Shown piece by piece: positions 13,607-26,152 of a stretch of DNA of 64,000 bases. The stretch covers positions 1,426,001 to 1,490,000 of the forward strand of contig JADILM010000005.1 in the NCBI GenBank assembly GCA_016617785.1. Reading direction: 5' to 3'. The translations under genes were made by a program, and so were the position numbers. Within the stretch, counting starts at the first letter, position 1. Each line of letters opens with the position of its first letter. Below the pieces are notes generated by a model, which saw nothing but the letters and a program-made list of their open reading frames with translations, was not told the DNA's origin and did not search any database. The stretch is from Sporobolomyces roseus (Eukaryota; Basidiomycota; Microbotryomycetes; Sporidiobolales; Sporidiobolaceae).

Positions 13607-15446
13607 ATGGCGAGTAAACCACCCAAGTCTTCACTCGACTCTCGAGCCTCAGTCAAACACTTGATCGTCGATTCTTCTCCTCTCCTAACCGCTCCCATTT
13701 CTTCCCTCAGAGGAATCGCAACCAATTACTTGGTAACTCCAGACGTAGTCCTCGAACTGAGAGACAAGAATGGTAGGAATGTCTTGGATGAGGCTAGGTT
13801 ACAATTACCGGCTGATTATCAAGAGGAGGAGCAGGAGGAGGGAGTGGAAATGAGGAGGAAAATAGATGGATTTCAAGTGAGGGAACCTTCAGCTGAAGCA
13901 ATCGCAAAGAGTAAGTCACTCACTCTTTAATCCGTCATCAAGGAAGAATGAGGAGCTGACAAGGGAAAGTGAGAGTTTAGTTACGGCATTCGCTAGAAAA
14001 ACTGGTGATATCGCAGTCTTATCAGCAACCGATATTAGAGTACTAGCACTCTGCCTCACCCTCGAATTGGAAGAGAACGGAACTTGGAGAGTCAGGGATC
14101 ATCCAGGTCAAGTTTTGATTCCTCCACCAAAAGACAATGGTTCAAAGAAATCAGAATCTGTTGCGGGAGATAGCGTGGCTGGAGATGTAAAGGAGAAGGA
14201 AGAAGGAAAAGTTGACAAAGTTGGGGATGTTAACGAAGTAGCGGATAAATTGGAGGAATTAGAAGTCAAGGAAGAGATTCCAGAAAAAGTTCAAGAATCG
14301 ACTTCTTCTTCAACCGATTCTACTCCACCCGTAGCTTCAACTTCTTCAGCTCCTTCATCCCTTTCAGAACCTTCGACCTCAATACTTCCTCCCACCAGTT
14401 CCACCTCTGAAGAACCCACCGCTTCAACCTCTTCTCAAATCGACGAATCCCTTCCCTCCTCCTCTTCTTCTTCTCCCACCGACGAACCTGTCGAAGCCGA
14501 AGACGACCCCTCCGACTCAGAATCCGATACAGAATCGACTTCTTCCTCCGGTTCATGGATCACTCCCGCCAATATTCATTCCCACAAAGTGAAAGACCTA
14601 GGACTCTTTGCCGCACCCTCCTCCTCGAAATCTTCAACTCCGAAACCGAAAACGATTTTGAAAGCTGCAGTTTTGACGGGTGATTTCGCTATGCAAAACG
14701 TTGGATTACAAATGGGATTGAACGTTTTGGGATCTGGAGGGAAAAGGGTGAAAGAAGTTAGAACTTGGGTGTTGAGATGTCATGCTTGTTTCAAGTAAGT
14801 TTTCCTACTCTCTCTTCTTCTCTTTATTGATGGGGAAGTCGCTGATATGTGCAAGGAGATGATGTAAAGGTTATGTAAGAATCCAGAGAAACGTTTCTGT
14901 CCTTCTTGTGGAGGACCTACTTTACTTCGAACTTCAATCACTTATGTCCCTTCAACTCCGCAAAACCCACAAGGTTACATCTTGCACTTGAAAGCAAACT
15001 ACAATTATCGCTTGAGGGGTACACAATATTCTTTACCTACACCACAAATGGGGAAAGCTGGAGGACAAGGAAAGAAATCTGAGCCTGTTTTGAGAGAGGA
15101 TCAAAAGGAGTGGGTTAAAGGAGTCAAGAGTGCTGAAGTGAGACAGTTTAAAGAGCAGAGAGCGTTGGTTAAGGCGGTTTTGGATGAAGAGAAGAAAGGG
15201 AAGGGCAAGGGGAGAGCGAATGGGGGAACTAGTTCGACCGGTTTCTTTCAGGGTGCGGGAGGAGTTGGGGGGTTGGAGAGTGCGATGTTAGGCATGGCGG
15301 GACCGAAAGGAGGAATCGAACATCAGAAGGGAAGGAGGAGGGGTGGGAAGAATGGAGCTGGTGGAGAACAGAGGTTGGATTCGAGTGGTTTACCGGTTAT
15401 TGGCATGGGGAGGAAGAATCCAAACGAAGCGAGACGGAGGAGATAA
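13607..15446 (+). CDS. NOB1: 20S pre-rRNA endonuclease Nob1
   Basis: PIN-domain endonuclease that cleaves site D at the 3' end of 18S rRNA in late pre-40S particles. Three exons: 13607-13910, 13964-14794 and 14870-15446. The PIN domain starts at HLIVDSSPLL (first acidic residue) and resumes after intron 1 with AFARKTGDIAVLSATDIRVL, supplying further acidic residues. A long acidic, Ser-rich insert of about 150 residues follows. The zinc ribbon is formed by RCHACFK, then LCKNPEKRFCPSCGG, with intron 2 falling between the cysteine pairs. The conserved GYILHLKANYNYRLRGTQYS and PTPQMGKAGG segments and a basic C-terminus follow. Catalytic and zinc-binding residues all appear present. Confidence 0.95.
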
Positions 15447-15712
15447 GGAGTCACACTCTGTTTTGTTTGTCGTTCGACGAGATATCGCTCTTTCGTTTTC
15501 TATTGTACTTGGTATTATTCCCTGTCTCTCGTTTGATGTGATCGCTTGTTCGCACCTCTGCATTTCTACTGCAATCTTCACACTATCTCTCTCGCATGCT
15601 CTATTCTCTCGCTGTAACGGGAGTCGTAGAGAAGTAGGGTCAAGGCGATAATATTACGACAAGAATGATGCAAGAATAACGATATTTCCAGACTAAGCCA
15701 GCACAACGCGGC

Positions 15713-18115
15713 TCAACCGAGTGACCTGCGAGAGCGATCAACAGAGCAGGTCAGTATCAGAGTAGTCAAATCTGCGATGTAGAGATCGAACTTACCAATC
15801 CTTCGCCATTTCCGAGAAACTCTTCAAACTGTTCATCTCAAGGCTCTACCCAATCAGTTCCTAGTCCGTCTAGTACGATTGAGCAGAAGGTGTAGAAACG
15901 AACCTCGTATCTAGACTACAATCCAACTCTTTCGGTAATTTTCCCTTGTTCTTCTTTTTCACAAGTTTCGTATAATCCGGATCCATGTACTGATTGAAGA
16001 TCTGAATCGTCGTTCCTTGTTTCCCTCGGAGCCAAGTAGCTATTCGCAGTCGTCCTCGTCAGTGAGAGTAGCTAGGAAAGAGAGGGGAGGAAGAGGGAAG
16101 ACTAACGAATTTTACCGAAACCACTTCGAAGAGTCAGGATTTGGAAATCAGTGCCTGTAAACCAAGATCATCACTCCATCAGTCACAACTTTTAGGTTGT
16201 AGGTGAGGTAGAGTGAGACCTCGCGCGTACCAGCGAAAATGTAACTCTCAGCAACAGTTCTCATGAACCCATCACTCGCACCTTTCACTCCTTTCCACCC
16301 AGTACTCCCCTCCTTGATTTCCACATGACTTTGTTTCATTCCCGTCACGACAATCTTGTCTGGATACTTCTCGAGCGCGTCTTCTTCGAGCACTTTCGAA
16401 TCGGAAATGAGGTACCATAGGACTTTTTGGGACGGGTGAGCGTAGGTTCGGGAGACGGATTCGGCACATTGGAAATACTGGGAATGGTGAGAAACGGTAT
16501 TGATCGCGTCTTTACGTGAGGCGTACTGTGGCACTCAACGAACTTACTCAGCTCTTGTTTTCGCGCTAAGGTAAGCGAAGAGGGAGACTCACCATACTCA
16601 GATCACCAGTTCTGATTTGTAAGCCGATGACAAAGTATTCGGGTAGGGAGAAGAGGGAGGTGTATTGAGCGATGAATTCTAGGACGGCTCGTTTTGGTCT
16701 AATCAGGTAGTTGAGGAGACAGGAATAGGCGGTGCTGAGTTTGAGTCCGAGGGATTCGAGTGCGGGAGCGACGGATTCGTAGGTGAATGATCGGATGACT
16801 ACACCTCGATTGAATTCGAGCTGTGAGTAGAGGAAGCACCAAAGTACTCGATCAGCCTGGCGCGGGAGGAGTTCTTAGCGTGACCTCCGCTCACCTGTAG
16901 CCAACTCGTATTCCCACCGTTCGAGTAGTTCTCAACAAAGCTCGGAAAGAACTCGTCAATCTTTTCTTCCTCCCAATTATGAGCGTTGATCTCTTTCCTT
17001 CCTCTCACTAAGGTCTCGTTCTGATAGATCCGTTGAGGGAGCGTCTTTGTTGTGTTTGAAAAGGGACGAGACCAGTCGATGTGAGGTGAATCGAATAGCG
17101 TATCGAATGGCGCGGGTTGTTGCCATGAGACTGAGAACGCTCGTTTCGTCAAGATACTGTAGAGGAAAGTTGAAACCATTCCTAGGAATCTGCAAAGCTC
17201 TTCGGAACATCTCATCAGTGTCTCGAGCAGGCGAGAGATGGAAACCTCGAAACGCTTACCTGTCTGCGATCCCACCGCAATATTCACTCTTGCACGAAAA
17301 CTCGAGCAAACTAGGTTCCCTCTCACCCCTCATCATCTCCCCATGCATCCTCGTATACTCGTCCTCCCAATGTCCCTTCTCGCACGCCTGAGCTGGTCGT
17401 CCATTCTTCCATTCTTCCAATAATTCCGTATACCTACTCAGAAATCTCTCTCATCAGCTTCTTCTCCTCTCTCTGCTGAAAGGCAGTGCACTCACTTCTC
17501 GTAGGAGCCCGCTGAGAATAATCCCGGTCCTTCATTCCCTCTCGGTGAACCCTTGTGCCTCAATCCTGCCTCATTCTCTCTAATCCTTTCTGGTGGTTCA
17601 CTCGCTCCCAACCCAATCCCAGTTCCTCCCATACTCCTCGGTCTAGAGTACAACAACCATTCCCTCGTTCTATTCTGAGCCTATCTCCCTCCCCAGAAAC
17701 TCATCAGTTCAAAAGAAATCACTGAACTTTCCCTTTGAAATCCTCTCTGAAACGAACTTACAGGACTCAATTCTTCCACGATCCTCTTCAAACTCTCATG
17801 AGGTTCCGGAGTAACCCATTGATACTTTCTCAATTGTTTATCCTCCCCTCTCCATTCCCTCGATTCTTGTTCAATTCCCTCCCTCCCTTTCACCCCTTTC
17901 AATCCGATGTAGCTCTGTAGCCTTTCGTGTATTGGATCTAAAGAGACGTGTTGAGAGAATGATGCGCCGAGTAACGTCGAGATGAGGAGGAGGAGAGGAA
18001 AGATCAAGATTAAACATCGAGTAGATCGCCGTCGGGGTGGGTGGAAAGAGGTGGGAGAGGAGTTCGAGGAGGGGAGCAAGGGACTAGAGGCCTCCCGAGT
18101 TGAAGAGGGGAACAT
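15713..18115 (-). CDS. Type II membrane protein, fucosyltransferase-like
   Basis: Probable Golgi glycosyltransferase. A short cytosolic N-terminus with RRRS precedes one signal anchor (CLILIFPLLLLISTLLGA, about residues 34-51), giving type II topology. The lumenal part contains CGGIADRFLGMVSTFLYSI, resembling the GG(x)GDR(x)GxVSTF signature of fucosyltransferase-fold families, then DW, an Asn-rich stretch and GLQIRTGD, which matches the conserved (H/Q)xRxGD motif of that fold. Many exons are needed. The best-fitting 3' end splices to SLKSFSEMAKDWSLG and TGA at 15713-15715. I cannot say which sugar or acceptor is used, and the family call is by motif only. Confidence 0.6.
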
Positions 18116-18354
18116 GAAGAGTCAGAGAGAGGAGACAGAAAAAAGTCGCGACAAGTTCGCGATTTCAATCTTCGCAAGATTCGCAATCACTCTCGAGAAG
18201 AGTGAGGGCACTGATTCGTAGATATTACAGGATTATCAAGCGTAAACTAATCTCTCCTCAAGCGTTTTTTCAAGCTAAATTCTTCTCTCGCACTCCCCTC
18301 AATTTCCTTTCTTCTCTCCACCGTTCGAAGGATGAGTCTTTTTGAACATCCTGT

Positions 18355-20412
18355 TCATCTCGCTTTCTCAGCAACATCAGTCAATTGCGGCGTGAGATGT
18401 AAGCGAGGGGAAACGAGAACGAACCTAGTCCAAGCTCTCTGATACTGCACAGGGACGTTACAAACTACTCCCAACTCCATAGCCCAATCAAAGACTACAT
18501 CAGAGTGCCTCAAGAACTCCCTCCCGAGCTTGACCTGGCTCACATCGTCAAAATTGGATCAGCGAGAACCGAAATTAGAGGAAGGAGAATCGTAAACGAA
18601 CGACATCAGCTTTTCCCTGTTGCAAGATCTCTTCGGCTTGATGAGCTTGCGTGATCAATCCGACTGTCGATACAGGGATCCCGCAATCAGGAGTAAGAGA
18701 AAGCTTGATTTCTTCTGCGAGAGGAACCTGTGCAGGCTCGAACTTCGAATCAGTTCGCTGTGACGAAGACGAATGATTCGATCCTACGAGCGACTCACTT
18801 GGTAAAAAGGATAAGTTTGAATTTGTTGATGAGGATCATTACCACCTGAAGAAACATCGACCATATCGATTCCGAGCTTGATCGCTTCATTAACGAAAAC
18901 CTGTGAGTCACTCTCTCTTCCCATTCAGCTCCTTGTCGTGAGATGAGTGTGAATTAGAAGGTCGACTGACCTTTGATTGTTCGATACCCCAACTAATCCA
19001 TTCACCATTCTCATTCTTCTCACCGAGAGGACTCCACTCGGTTCCAGAAATCCTCAAATCCAATACGACTCCTCGCGGTACGATTGAACGAACTTCTTGA
19101 ATGATCTCGAGTGGGAAACGCAAGCGGTTCTCTCTGTAGTCTCGAAAAGCTCGTACGTCAATTTCGGATCAAATGTGCGAAGTGGGAAATCGAGCTTACA
19201 AAGTTCCTCCGTATTCGTCCGTGCGATGATTCGAGATAGGAGAGAGGAAATTGTGAAGAAGATATCCGCTGTGAGCGTGACGATTCGAGTCAGCTAAGAA
19301 AGAAGAAAGAGACAAAAAGAAAGAAGCGAAACTGTGCAGCATGAATCTAACTTCAGCACCTGTTCGACGTTGTCCTGAACACTCAGAGTCAGAGTCACGA
19401 GTGAATGAGGACTGAGTAACGAACCAGCTTCTACAGCTCTCTTCGCAGCGTCCCCAAAAGCTTTCCTAACCTCTTCGAATTCCTCTTTCCTCATCTCTCT
19501 AGGCAATACATACTTCCCTTCATCGTGAGCGATAGCGCTAGGAGCGATATCGTCTTCTGGCCAACCATCAGCTTCTTCGTCGGCTACGTTTGAGTGGAGG
19601 TGAGGTGCAATCGTCGAAGCTGAGAGCCACGGGGCTGAGGTGGATCCCTTACGTCCTGCGTGACAGCTGTGAGAACTCACTCCGACCACAGTCAGTAGAT
19701 GATCTCGATGACTAGGTTAGGGCGAGATACGCACAGTTGTACACCAGCTCTAGCACCATTCGCTTTGATGAATTCGAGAATCGGTTTCAATGCATCTCGT
19801 TGACGAGCATTCCACAATCCCGCATCTATCTCCTCCCAAGTCATCAGCTTCTCTCTCTCTCCGAACACAGAGGAGTAGACTTACCTTGAGGAGAAAGTCT
19901 TCCTCTTGGTTCAACAGCGAGTGCTTCAGTCATGATCAATCCAGCGCTCAGCCCCTGTAACTGCCATCGAACCCAAATGAACTGAATGCCACATCGACAT
20001 GACTCCTATTTCTTCCCCCTCACTCTCACACGAATATTGACACATGGAGCTCACCCAAACACTATCCCTTCCAAACTTGCATCAGTGCGAACGAAAGAAA
20101 GAGAGGGAAGGGAAATGGAGCTAACCGATTCTTGAATGAGAGTTGAGCATGTTTACCTACAGTGATAGGAGTGAACAATTTTGGGAGAGTGGTATTCTGG
20201 GGCCAGTCTGAAGAGGGGAGCGCGCAACCGGGTGCAGGCGAAGTGAGAGGGAAAGAGAGACCGGAGGAAGGGAGAGGTGCAGTACGGGACATGATAGGTG
20301 AGTAGTTGGTACATTCATCGTGAAGTGTAGTCATCTTGGAAGCGAGCAATGAAGGGAAGGGTGTGTGAGAGAGAGAGAGAGAGAGAGAAAAAGGAGAAGA
20401 AGCGATTCTCAT
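18355..20412 (-). CDS. NADH:flavin oxidoreductase (YqjM/Old-yellow-enzyme class)
   Basis: FMN-dependent ene-reductase of the YqjM-like class. Markers in order: LPKLFTPITVGKHAQLSFKN; a segment WHSVHLGSMAV that matches the (W)H..HLG element near the flavin; GLIMTEALAVEPRGR; GVQLCHAGRKGST; a loop with HNFLSPISNHRTDEYGG, the classic FMN-binding signature; LRFPLEIIQEVR; MVDVSSGGNDP; and LGREFLRHSDV with a C-terminal QYQRAW. Two things are uncertain. The first Met could be at 20412, 20337 or 20292, and the first two would translate a GA microsatellite as a Ser-Leu run. The C-terminus may be spliced to end in RAWTRKAR or read on through LTPQLTDVAEKAR; both use the same TGA at 18355. Confidence 0.85.
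20366..20389 (+). repeat. GA dinucleotide microsatellite
   Basis: About ten GA dinucleotides at the 5' end of the YqjM-like gene. If translation begins at 20412 it encodes alternating Ser and Leu, which argues for a start downstream of it. Confidence 0.8.
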
Positions 20413-20705
20413 CAAGCATACTCCGCGGGAATCGGATCTCCAAGCAGAGTCGCTGAGCGTAGCAGAGCATAGTCGAACACTTCAGGACGAAGTAGAGTCA
20501 AGTCCGAAGCTCGCAAATCGAATCTAACGAACCAGACGCCTCCTCAAAACCTATCTCGCTTTCTCTCCTCTCAAATCCCTCTCGCCCTCTCCCCTTGAAG
20601 TACATCCTCTTTAGAGTTTCGACCTCCTTTTTGCTTGCATTCAATGACCAAAAAGTAAAAAGTAAGTGCTAAAAGAAATTTCAACCCTCCCTCTCGACAT
20701 CCAAT
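20413..20705. other. Intergenic, RPS11 3' flank and YqjM-like promoter
   Basis: Just under 300 bases between two minus-strand genes. Nothing beyond the expected 3' flank and promoter is seen. Confidence 0.4.
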
Positions 20706-21628
20706 TTAGAACTTGAAGAAAGTCTTCGCCTTCGCCTTTTGTACACGGAGGACGTTGAAGCTGTATGAATCGTAGTAGGTCGCATTGTCGAGGGGAGTGG
20801 GGAGTGAGGTGGGCGAGGTGAGGTGGAAGGAGAAGGGAGAAGGGAAGAGGAGGAAAAGGGAAACGAGAGGTCAGTTTTTCTGGGGATCAAAGAGTGGTTT
20901 CCCTCTCTCTTCTCGATCTCTCAGATGAGGGAAGAGAGACAAAAAGGAGAAAGAGAGCAGGGAGGAAAGGGAAGAGGGGAGGGTTGAAACGTACCGGACA
21001 GTCTTGGAAAGAGGACGGCATTGACCAACAGTAACGATGTCACCGACCTCGACACGGAAAGCGGGGGAGCAGTGGACAGCGACGTTCTTGTGGCGCTTCT
21101 CGTCTGTAATCATCCGAATCACAATCTCATCAGTTCCACACTTTCTTCAACATTTCAGAACTTGATCATTTCCTTCCTCTCGCTCCCTCATTCAACCTGA
21201 TTTAATGGTATTCTCTTTGCGTGCCGTATGTGAAGTGTGTGTGAAGTGCGGCGGTATGTCGTGGAGCGGAGAGTCGAAAGTCGAGAAAAGGGGAAAATTG
21301 AGGGAATGAAACGAGAAAGCGTCGACTTACACCTGGAGTACTTGGGGACGAAGTGAAGGTACTCTCGGCGGATGACGATGGTGCGGGTCATCTTGGTCGA
21401 GACGACCTTTCCGGTAAGGATACGTCCACGGATGGAAACGAGACCGGTGAAGGGGCACTTCTTGTCAATGTAGGTACCCTCGATGGCTTCCCGGGGAGTC
21501 TTGAATCCGAGACCGACTTCCTTGTACCAACGGCGGTCCTTACCAGCGACCTTGCGAGAGGTGGTGGAAACCTTGTTGTTGTGGAACAAAGGTTGCTTCT
21601 GGTAAGACTTCTCAACTTGTTCGGCCAT
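20706..21628 (-). CDS. RPS11: 40S ribosomal protein uS17 (S11)
   Basis: Small-subunit protein uS17 of the cytosolic ribosome. Four exons read [19 protein letters not shown], then [20 protein letters not shown], the OB-fold core [20 protein letters not shown], then [32 protein letters not shown] and a C-terminal [16 protein letters not shown] before TAA at 20706-20708. Length (about 155 aa) and sequence are those of the family throughout. Codon choice in the exons is more biased to C-ending codons than in neighbours, as expected for a highly expressed gene. Confidence 0.97.
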
Positions 21629-22223
21629 GATCTATTATCATCCCAGAACACTCTTGATGGTCAGCTTCACCACCCTGACAGATAAGCGAGAGAGGGTAGT
21701 TGCGAGTTGGACGAATTCGCTCTCCCCTCCAATTCAAGATCCCAGATTTCCCATCTCGATCAACTCGGCTCTCCTGACCGCCCTGGTAGTCCTAATTGAT
21801 CCGTACTAATCCCATAAACCTTCCTGTGATCTTCTCTGTACTCTCCTGACTGTGCTGTAACCTTTTTAAGTAACTTTTTTCCAACTGCAGCTATCTCCTT
21901 CAATTCCCACTCGAATCTTGCTGCTGTTTGCTGGTTGGTTCGCTTGAAGAGTTGTGCTCTAAACGAATGTAGCCTTACGAGTTAAAGAAGGGGCGGTAGA
22001 CTCTTGAGCAAAATCGACGGGTTTCAAACCACTTCTCTTCCTCCCTCCTCTCTCCTCTCTCCCCTCTCGAGCTTTTTTCAATGTCTCAATTTTTATCTCG
22101 ACCTTGAATTTTTCTCGTTCGCAGATCTATCGTCCTCACATACTTGATCTCGCGTTAATATCGCTTGTCTCGTCTGAACTTGAGCTCGACATTCTACCAC
22201 TTCGCAAGTAATTCGGAAGATCT
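21629..22223. promoter_or_regulatory. RPS11 promoter and lipoate-ligase 3' flank
   Basis: About 595 bases. The part adjacent to RPS11 must carry its promoter. A strong pyrimidine tract on the plus strand lies at about 22030-22075, and TTTTTAAGTAACTTTTTTCC near 21862 is AT-rich. No factor site is claimed. Confidence 0.45.
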
Positions 22224-23936
22224 CTACATTTCCCTCTCTAACCAATCTACAACTTCCCTCATCTTCTCCCCATACTCTCCCTTCCCAGACCCTTCAACGA
22301 ACGCCCTGGTCTTCTCCATCGTCCCATATCGATCCCCTTCCAATGCCTCGCAAATCTCACTAGCAGCACTCCACAAATCCGGATCATCTGGTGGATCCGA
22401 CACTGACGCTGATGTGATCAATCCATGCCGTGATCGAATAGAAATCGTCTGTACTCGACATTAAACAGCGAAATTAGCGAGGTGAAGATTTGATTTCGAA
22501 AGATCGGGAGAGAGTACCATTTCGAGTCCTTTCATCTCGTGTGTGAATTCGGGTGATTGACCATATTGCCATTCCCATGACTGTAAGAATCGAACTTTCG
22601 ATCAACGACAGCCCGTAGATGGAGTAGATCGACAACGAAACGTACCTCTAATTCCTTCATGACCTCTCTCACATATTCATTTGTCTCTAACTCCTTCTCA
22701 TTCACTCTCTGTACATCTCCTCTGCAATCAGCTCCCGAGCGTCTCGCTTAGGCTGATAGCGAATCGAGCGAAAACGCACCTTGATCTCCCCTCCTACCTG
22801 ATATTTCCTCGCGAACTCCTCCGCAACTCCTCCCACAAATTTCTCATGATCCAATCCCTCATTCCATTCCCTCAGGTTCCTGACCGGGCTCGGAACACTA
22901 GCTACTCCTTTAGTAACCATTCCTTCCTGACAATCCTCGTTCAAAATTGCGATCAATCCCAGAATTCTCGAGTGAAAGAGGAAGAGAACTCACCTTTTCC
23001 GTACCGAGTACACCTGTTAAATGGGAGAGTTGAGCATCAATCAACATGGTCCCATGATGATATGCCCTCTTATTAACCAATTTAAAAGCACTACCCGAAA
23101 CGTAATCCCCTCAATCAAACCCCTTATCAGTTCAAAAGACCTCGTGTGAACGAGAGGTGCGAAGTTGTAAGGAGAAAGACTCATCTTGAATCCATCAACA
23201 CAAATATCATTCCTCTCATTCACATATGCCGGAATCGACAATTTCTTGAGAGCTGATGAAACTAATTCTGCGTTTGTCGTTCGATCGAATTCTGTTCGGG
23301 TGACGAAAACACAGTAATTCGTATTACCTAGATCCTGTACAGCTCCTCGTACTAACTATCAGTGTGCTTCGAAAGGGAAGAGGGAGATAGAGGAGGAAGG
23401 GGGAAGACGGACGTGGTAAACTGTTCCTCCACCACTTTTTCGTCGAACGAATGGGATCCCCAATTCTTTCAGTCGTTTCAAGTTGATCTCTTTCCATGGG
23501 TTCTGTTCGTAATCACTGCTCAGTTCAGCCTTTCCTCAACCGAGTGGAATCGCTGAGAGTCGAGAGAGTACGAACCTGGTTTCTCCCGATTATGACACTC
23601 GGTGTGTTCCTATACATATACAAGATCCTTTCTTCCGGCTCCGTCTTTCTAAATAACCTGCACCCTTTCTCGAGAGATCAGCGAGGGTTTTCGGAAGGGT
23701 GGGGAGTGAACGAACCAATCTTCGAACGCGAGATTGAAGTGAGGGTTTTGTGAATCGGATACATAGATATTCGGCTATCATGCAAGAGGTTTCGGCTAGG
23801 TGAGGAGAGGGGAGGGAGGAAAGTTGAGGGATTCGAAAGAGAAACTCACTTGATTTCGAGCTGGGAAGGATGTGAAGGACCGTGAGAGGCTAGCAGGGCC
23901 AAAGGATAGAGGTAGTGAGTGTATCCGCCCGATCAT
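22224..23936 (-). CDS. Mitochondrial lipoate-protein ligase A-like
   Basis: LplA/LIPT family (yeast Aim22), which attaches lipoate to E2 subunits and the glycine cleavage H protein in mitochondria. The N-terminus [20 protein letters not shown] is Ser/Arg-rich with no acidic residue, a plausible presequence. Catalytic-domain landmarks: [48 protein letters not shown] (the RRxxGGGxVYHD signature), [17 protein letters not shown] with the nucleotide/lipoate-binding Lys, [10 protein letters not shown] and a C-terminal accessory domain ending in VVDWLEREM. Seven or more exons. It shares a very short divergent promoter with HAM1. Confidence 0.88.
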
Positions 23937-24049
23937 TGTCCAGCTTGAGAGGGTCTATCGAGAGTGAGAGAGAAATCAAGATGAGAAGTCGATTTTCCTC
24001 CTCCCCTCTCTGCTTCCCACCTCTCACTTTCCTATCTCAAAGCCCTAGA

Positions 24050-24846
24050 ATGTCCTCTCGATCCATTCTCTTTGTAACCGGCAATTCGAACAAGCTGAAA
24101 GAAGTTCGATCAATTCTCCTCTCGTCCTCTTCTTCCTCTCAAAACCTCACTGTTGAATCACGGGACTTGGACCTCCCTGAGATTCAAGGGACGACTCAGG
24201 AGGTAGCAATCGCGAAAGTCAGAGCGGCGGCAGAGGTAGTTGGTGGGGCTTGTATCACAGAGGTCAGTCTTCTCACCTCCTCAGCGAATGAGTCTCACGA
24301 ATCAAAGAAGCTGAGGTTCGAGTAGTTCATGACAGGATACGGCATTGGGTTTTGAAGCGTTAGGTGGTTTACCAGGACCTTTCATCAAATATTTCATGAA
24401 ATCTGTTGGTCACGAAGGTACGCTCTCCCTCTCCCTCTATCTCCCTATCTCTTCGATCTTTCTATCTCGACTGACGAGCTCTTTCCCGACGCGTAGGTCT
24501 GAACTCGATGTTGGGAGGATTCGAATCAAAGAAAGCTACTGCGATTTGTACATTCGCCTATTCAGCTGGACCTGGAACAGAACCCATCTTGTTCGAGGGC
24601 ATTACGGAAGGTAGGATCGTACCTGCTAGAGGGCCAACACATTTCGGATGGGATCCAGTGTTTGAACCGGTAGAGGGGAATGGTCAAACGTGAGTTGCTC
24701 TTCGTCTCAAGATCAGACTTTGTATTGATCTTCGGGCGTCCTACCGTCACAGATACGCCGAGATGGACGGAGAAGAGAAGAACAAGATCAGTCATAGGTA
24801 TAGGGCATTGGAGAAGTTGAGGAAATTTTTAGCTGAGCAAGAGTAG
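24050..24846 (+). CDS. HAM1: Inosine triphosphate pyrophosphatase
   Basis: Hydrolyses ITP, dITP and XTP to the monophosphates, cleaning non-canonical purines from the nucleotide pool. Signature [15 protein letters not shown] at the N-terminus, then [41 protein letters not shown] across intron 1, [35 protein letters not shown] and [14 protein letters not shown]. Complete and of normal length. I chose the Met at 24050 because the family begins just before the beta strand ILFVTGN; another in-frame Met at 23981 would add 23 residues. The divergent lipoate-ligase start lies only 44-113 bases away. Confidence 0.93.
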
Positions 24847-25182
24847 GAAAGGAGTAGTCGAGAAATGTTCATAGTAGTAGAAAACCATCAAGAAACATTC
24901 TAGATACTTGACTCTCTCTCGTCTTTCGGGAATCCCGCGAGCGCGAGTGAAGCGAGAAGAGATCAGAATGATCGTTAGGGAATGCATGATAAAGATAAGT
25001 GGTAAAAAGCTACAACATCCGACAAAGTGAGGTACATGCCTAATAGCAAGGAAAGCAAAAGGCGACGAGAGAGCAGAGATCGTCCAGCACAGCTGAGAAC
25101 GAACATCAATGCGATATTGGGAAACGACGGAAATGATGAAAGACGAAGGAGGGAGACACGAGAATGCTGTTGGGCTGGAGAT
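24847..25182. other. Convergent intergenic region
   Basis: The 3' flanks of HAM1 (+) and the CPL1-like gene (-). No coding or RNA signal seen. Confidence 0.45.
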
Positions 25183-26152
25183 CTAGAGGAGTTCATCGAT
25201 ACATTCCGACCCATCTTCTGACGGAGTGGAACCTTGCATGCAAGCGTCTGGACAAGAAGCGTAGAAAGTAAGTATTTGCGAGTCGGGAATAGAATGAGGG
25301 AGAGGATGCGACTTACGAACTAGACACGAACCTCCTCTACAGCTTGTTGCTAGCGCATTCTCAATCTTCGAACAATCCCTTCCACCGGTCTCGAGGCATG
25401 ATCCACACTGAGTCACCTCCAATTGAGTGAAAATGCACTGTTCGGTCGACTCGCGTCAGTACTCGCATTCTTGAACTTGATATGAGAAAGAGCAACTCAC
25501 CTCGATACCACCGAATGACGAAGAACAAGCTTGTGACCCTTGAGGGCAGGTTTGGAGAGCGGTCTTTTGTCTCGAGTTTCGTCGAGATGCAGAAGCGGAT
25601 GCTGTGAGGGTCGAAGATTCGACGCATCGATGCGCAGAGAGATTACAACTCAGTCCTATCCGAGAGAGCGTGAGTGAGTACGGCTACATGAAGAGATTGC
25701 GAAAAAAAGAGCTCACCATTCGAGCAAGCTGAATCTGAACCACAAACGCTACCTTTCCCCGCGCAAACTCCCTTGGGCGAGCAAAACAATCCATGATCCG
25801 TCCCTATTCTCGCTTCGAAGTAATCACCGCAAACGGTGAAGCTTCCCTCGAACAGACATTCTTTTTCGAAATTCGGAGCACTCTCTTGTTCTTCCTCCTC
25901 TTCTTCAGTCCATTCCAAGGCTTCTCGAGCGATCGATGCGGGGGTAACGATTGTTGAGACTGTGGGAGAGGCAGGGTCGACTAGGTGAACGAGAACTGAT
26001 TCGGAAGGTCTGATTTTCGAAGGTCGAGGGATTTGGGCGAGGCGTGAAGGGGCGGATAGGGGCAGTTGGGCAATAGGGTGATCGAGGAAGGAGAGGGCGT
26101 GCGCGGATGTGAAGAGTGGGAAGAGGGACGCGAAGAAGAGGGAAGAATGCAT
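25183..26152 (-). CDS. Secreted Cys-rich protein with CPL1-like domain
   Basis: Secreted protein with a clear signal peptide (MHSSLFFASLFPLFTSAHA). A low-complexity acidic region (WTEEEEEEQES) follows, then a first Cys cluster (CLFEGSFTVCGDYFEARIG to VCGSDSACSN) and a C-terminal CPL1-like domain: GGIECIFTQLEVTQCGSC, then GRDCSKIENA, GGSCLV, then HACMQGSTPSEDGSECID. The spacing and the GGxEC/CGSC/DC/SC/AC/EC cysteines match the CPL1-like family of basidiomycetes; Cpl1 of Cryptococcus is a secreted virulence-associated protein. Function here is unknown. Four exons; the last splice (donor in CTAGTTC/GTAAG) is needed to keep the final cysteines in frame. Confidence 0.75.
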
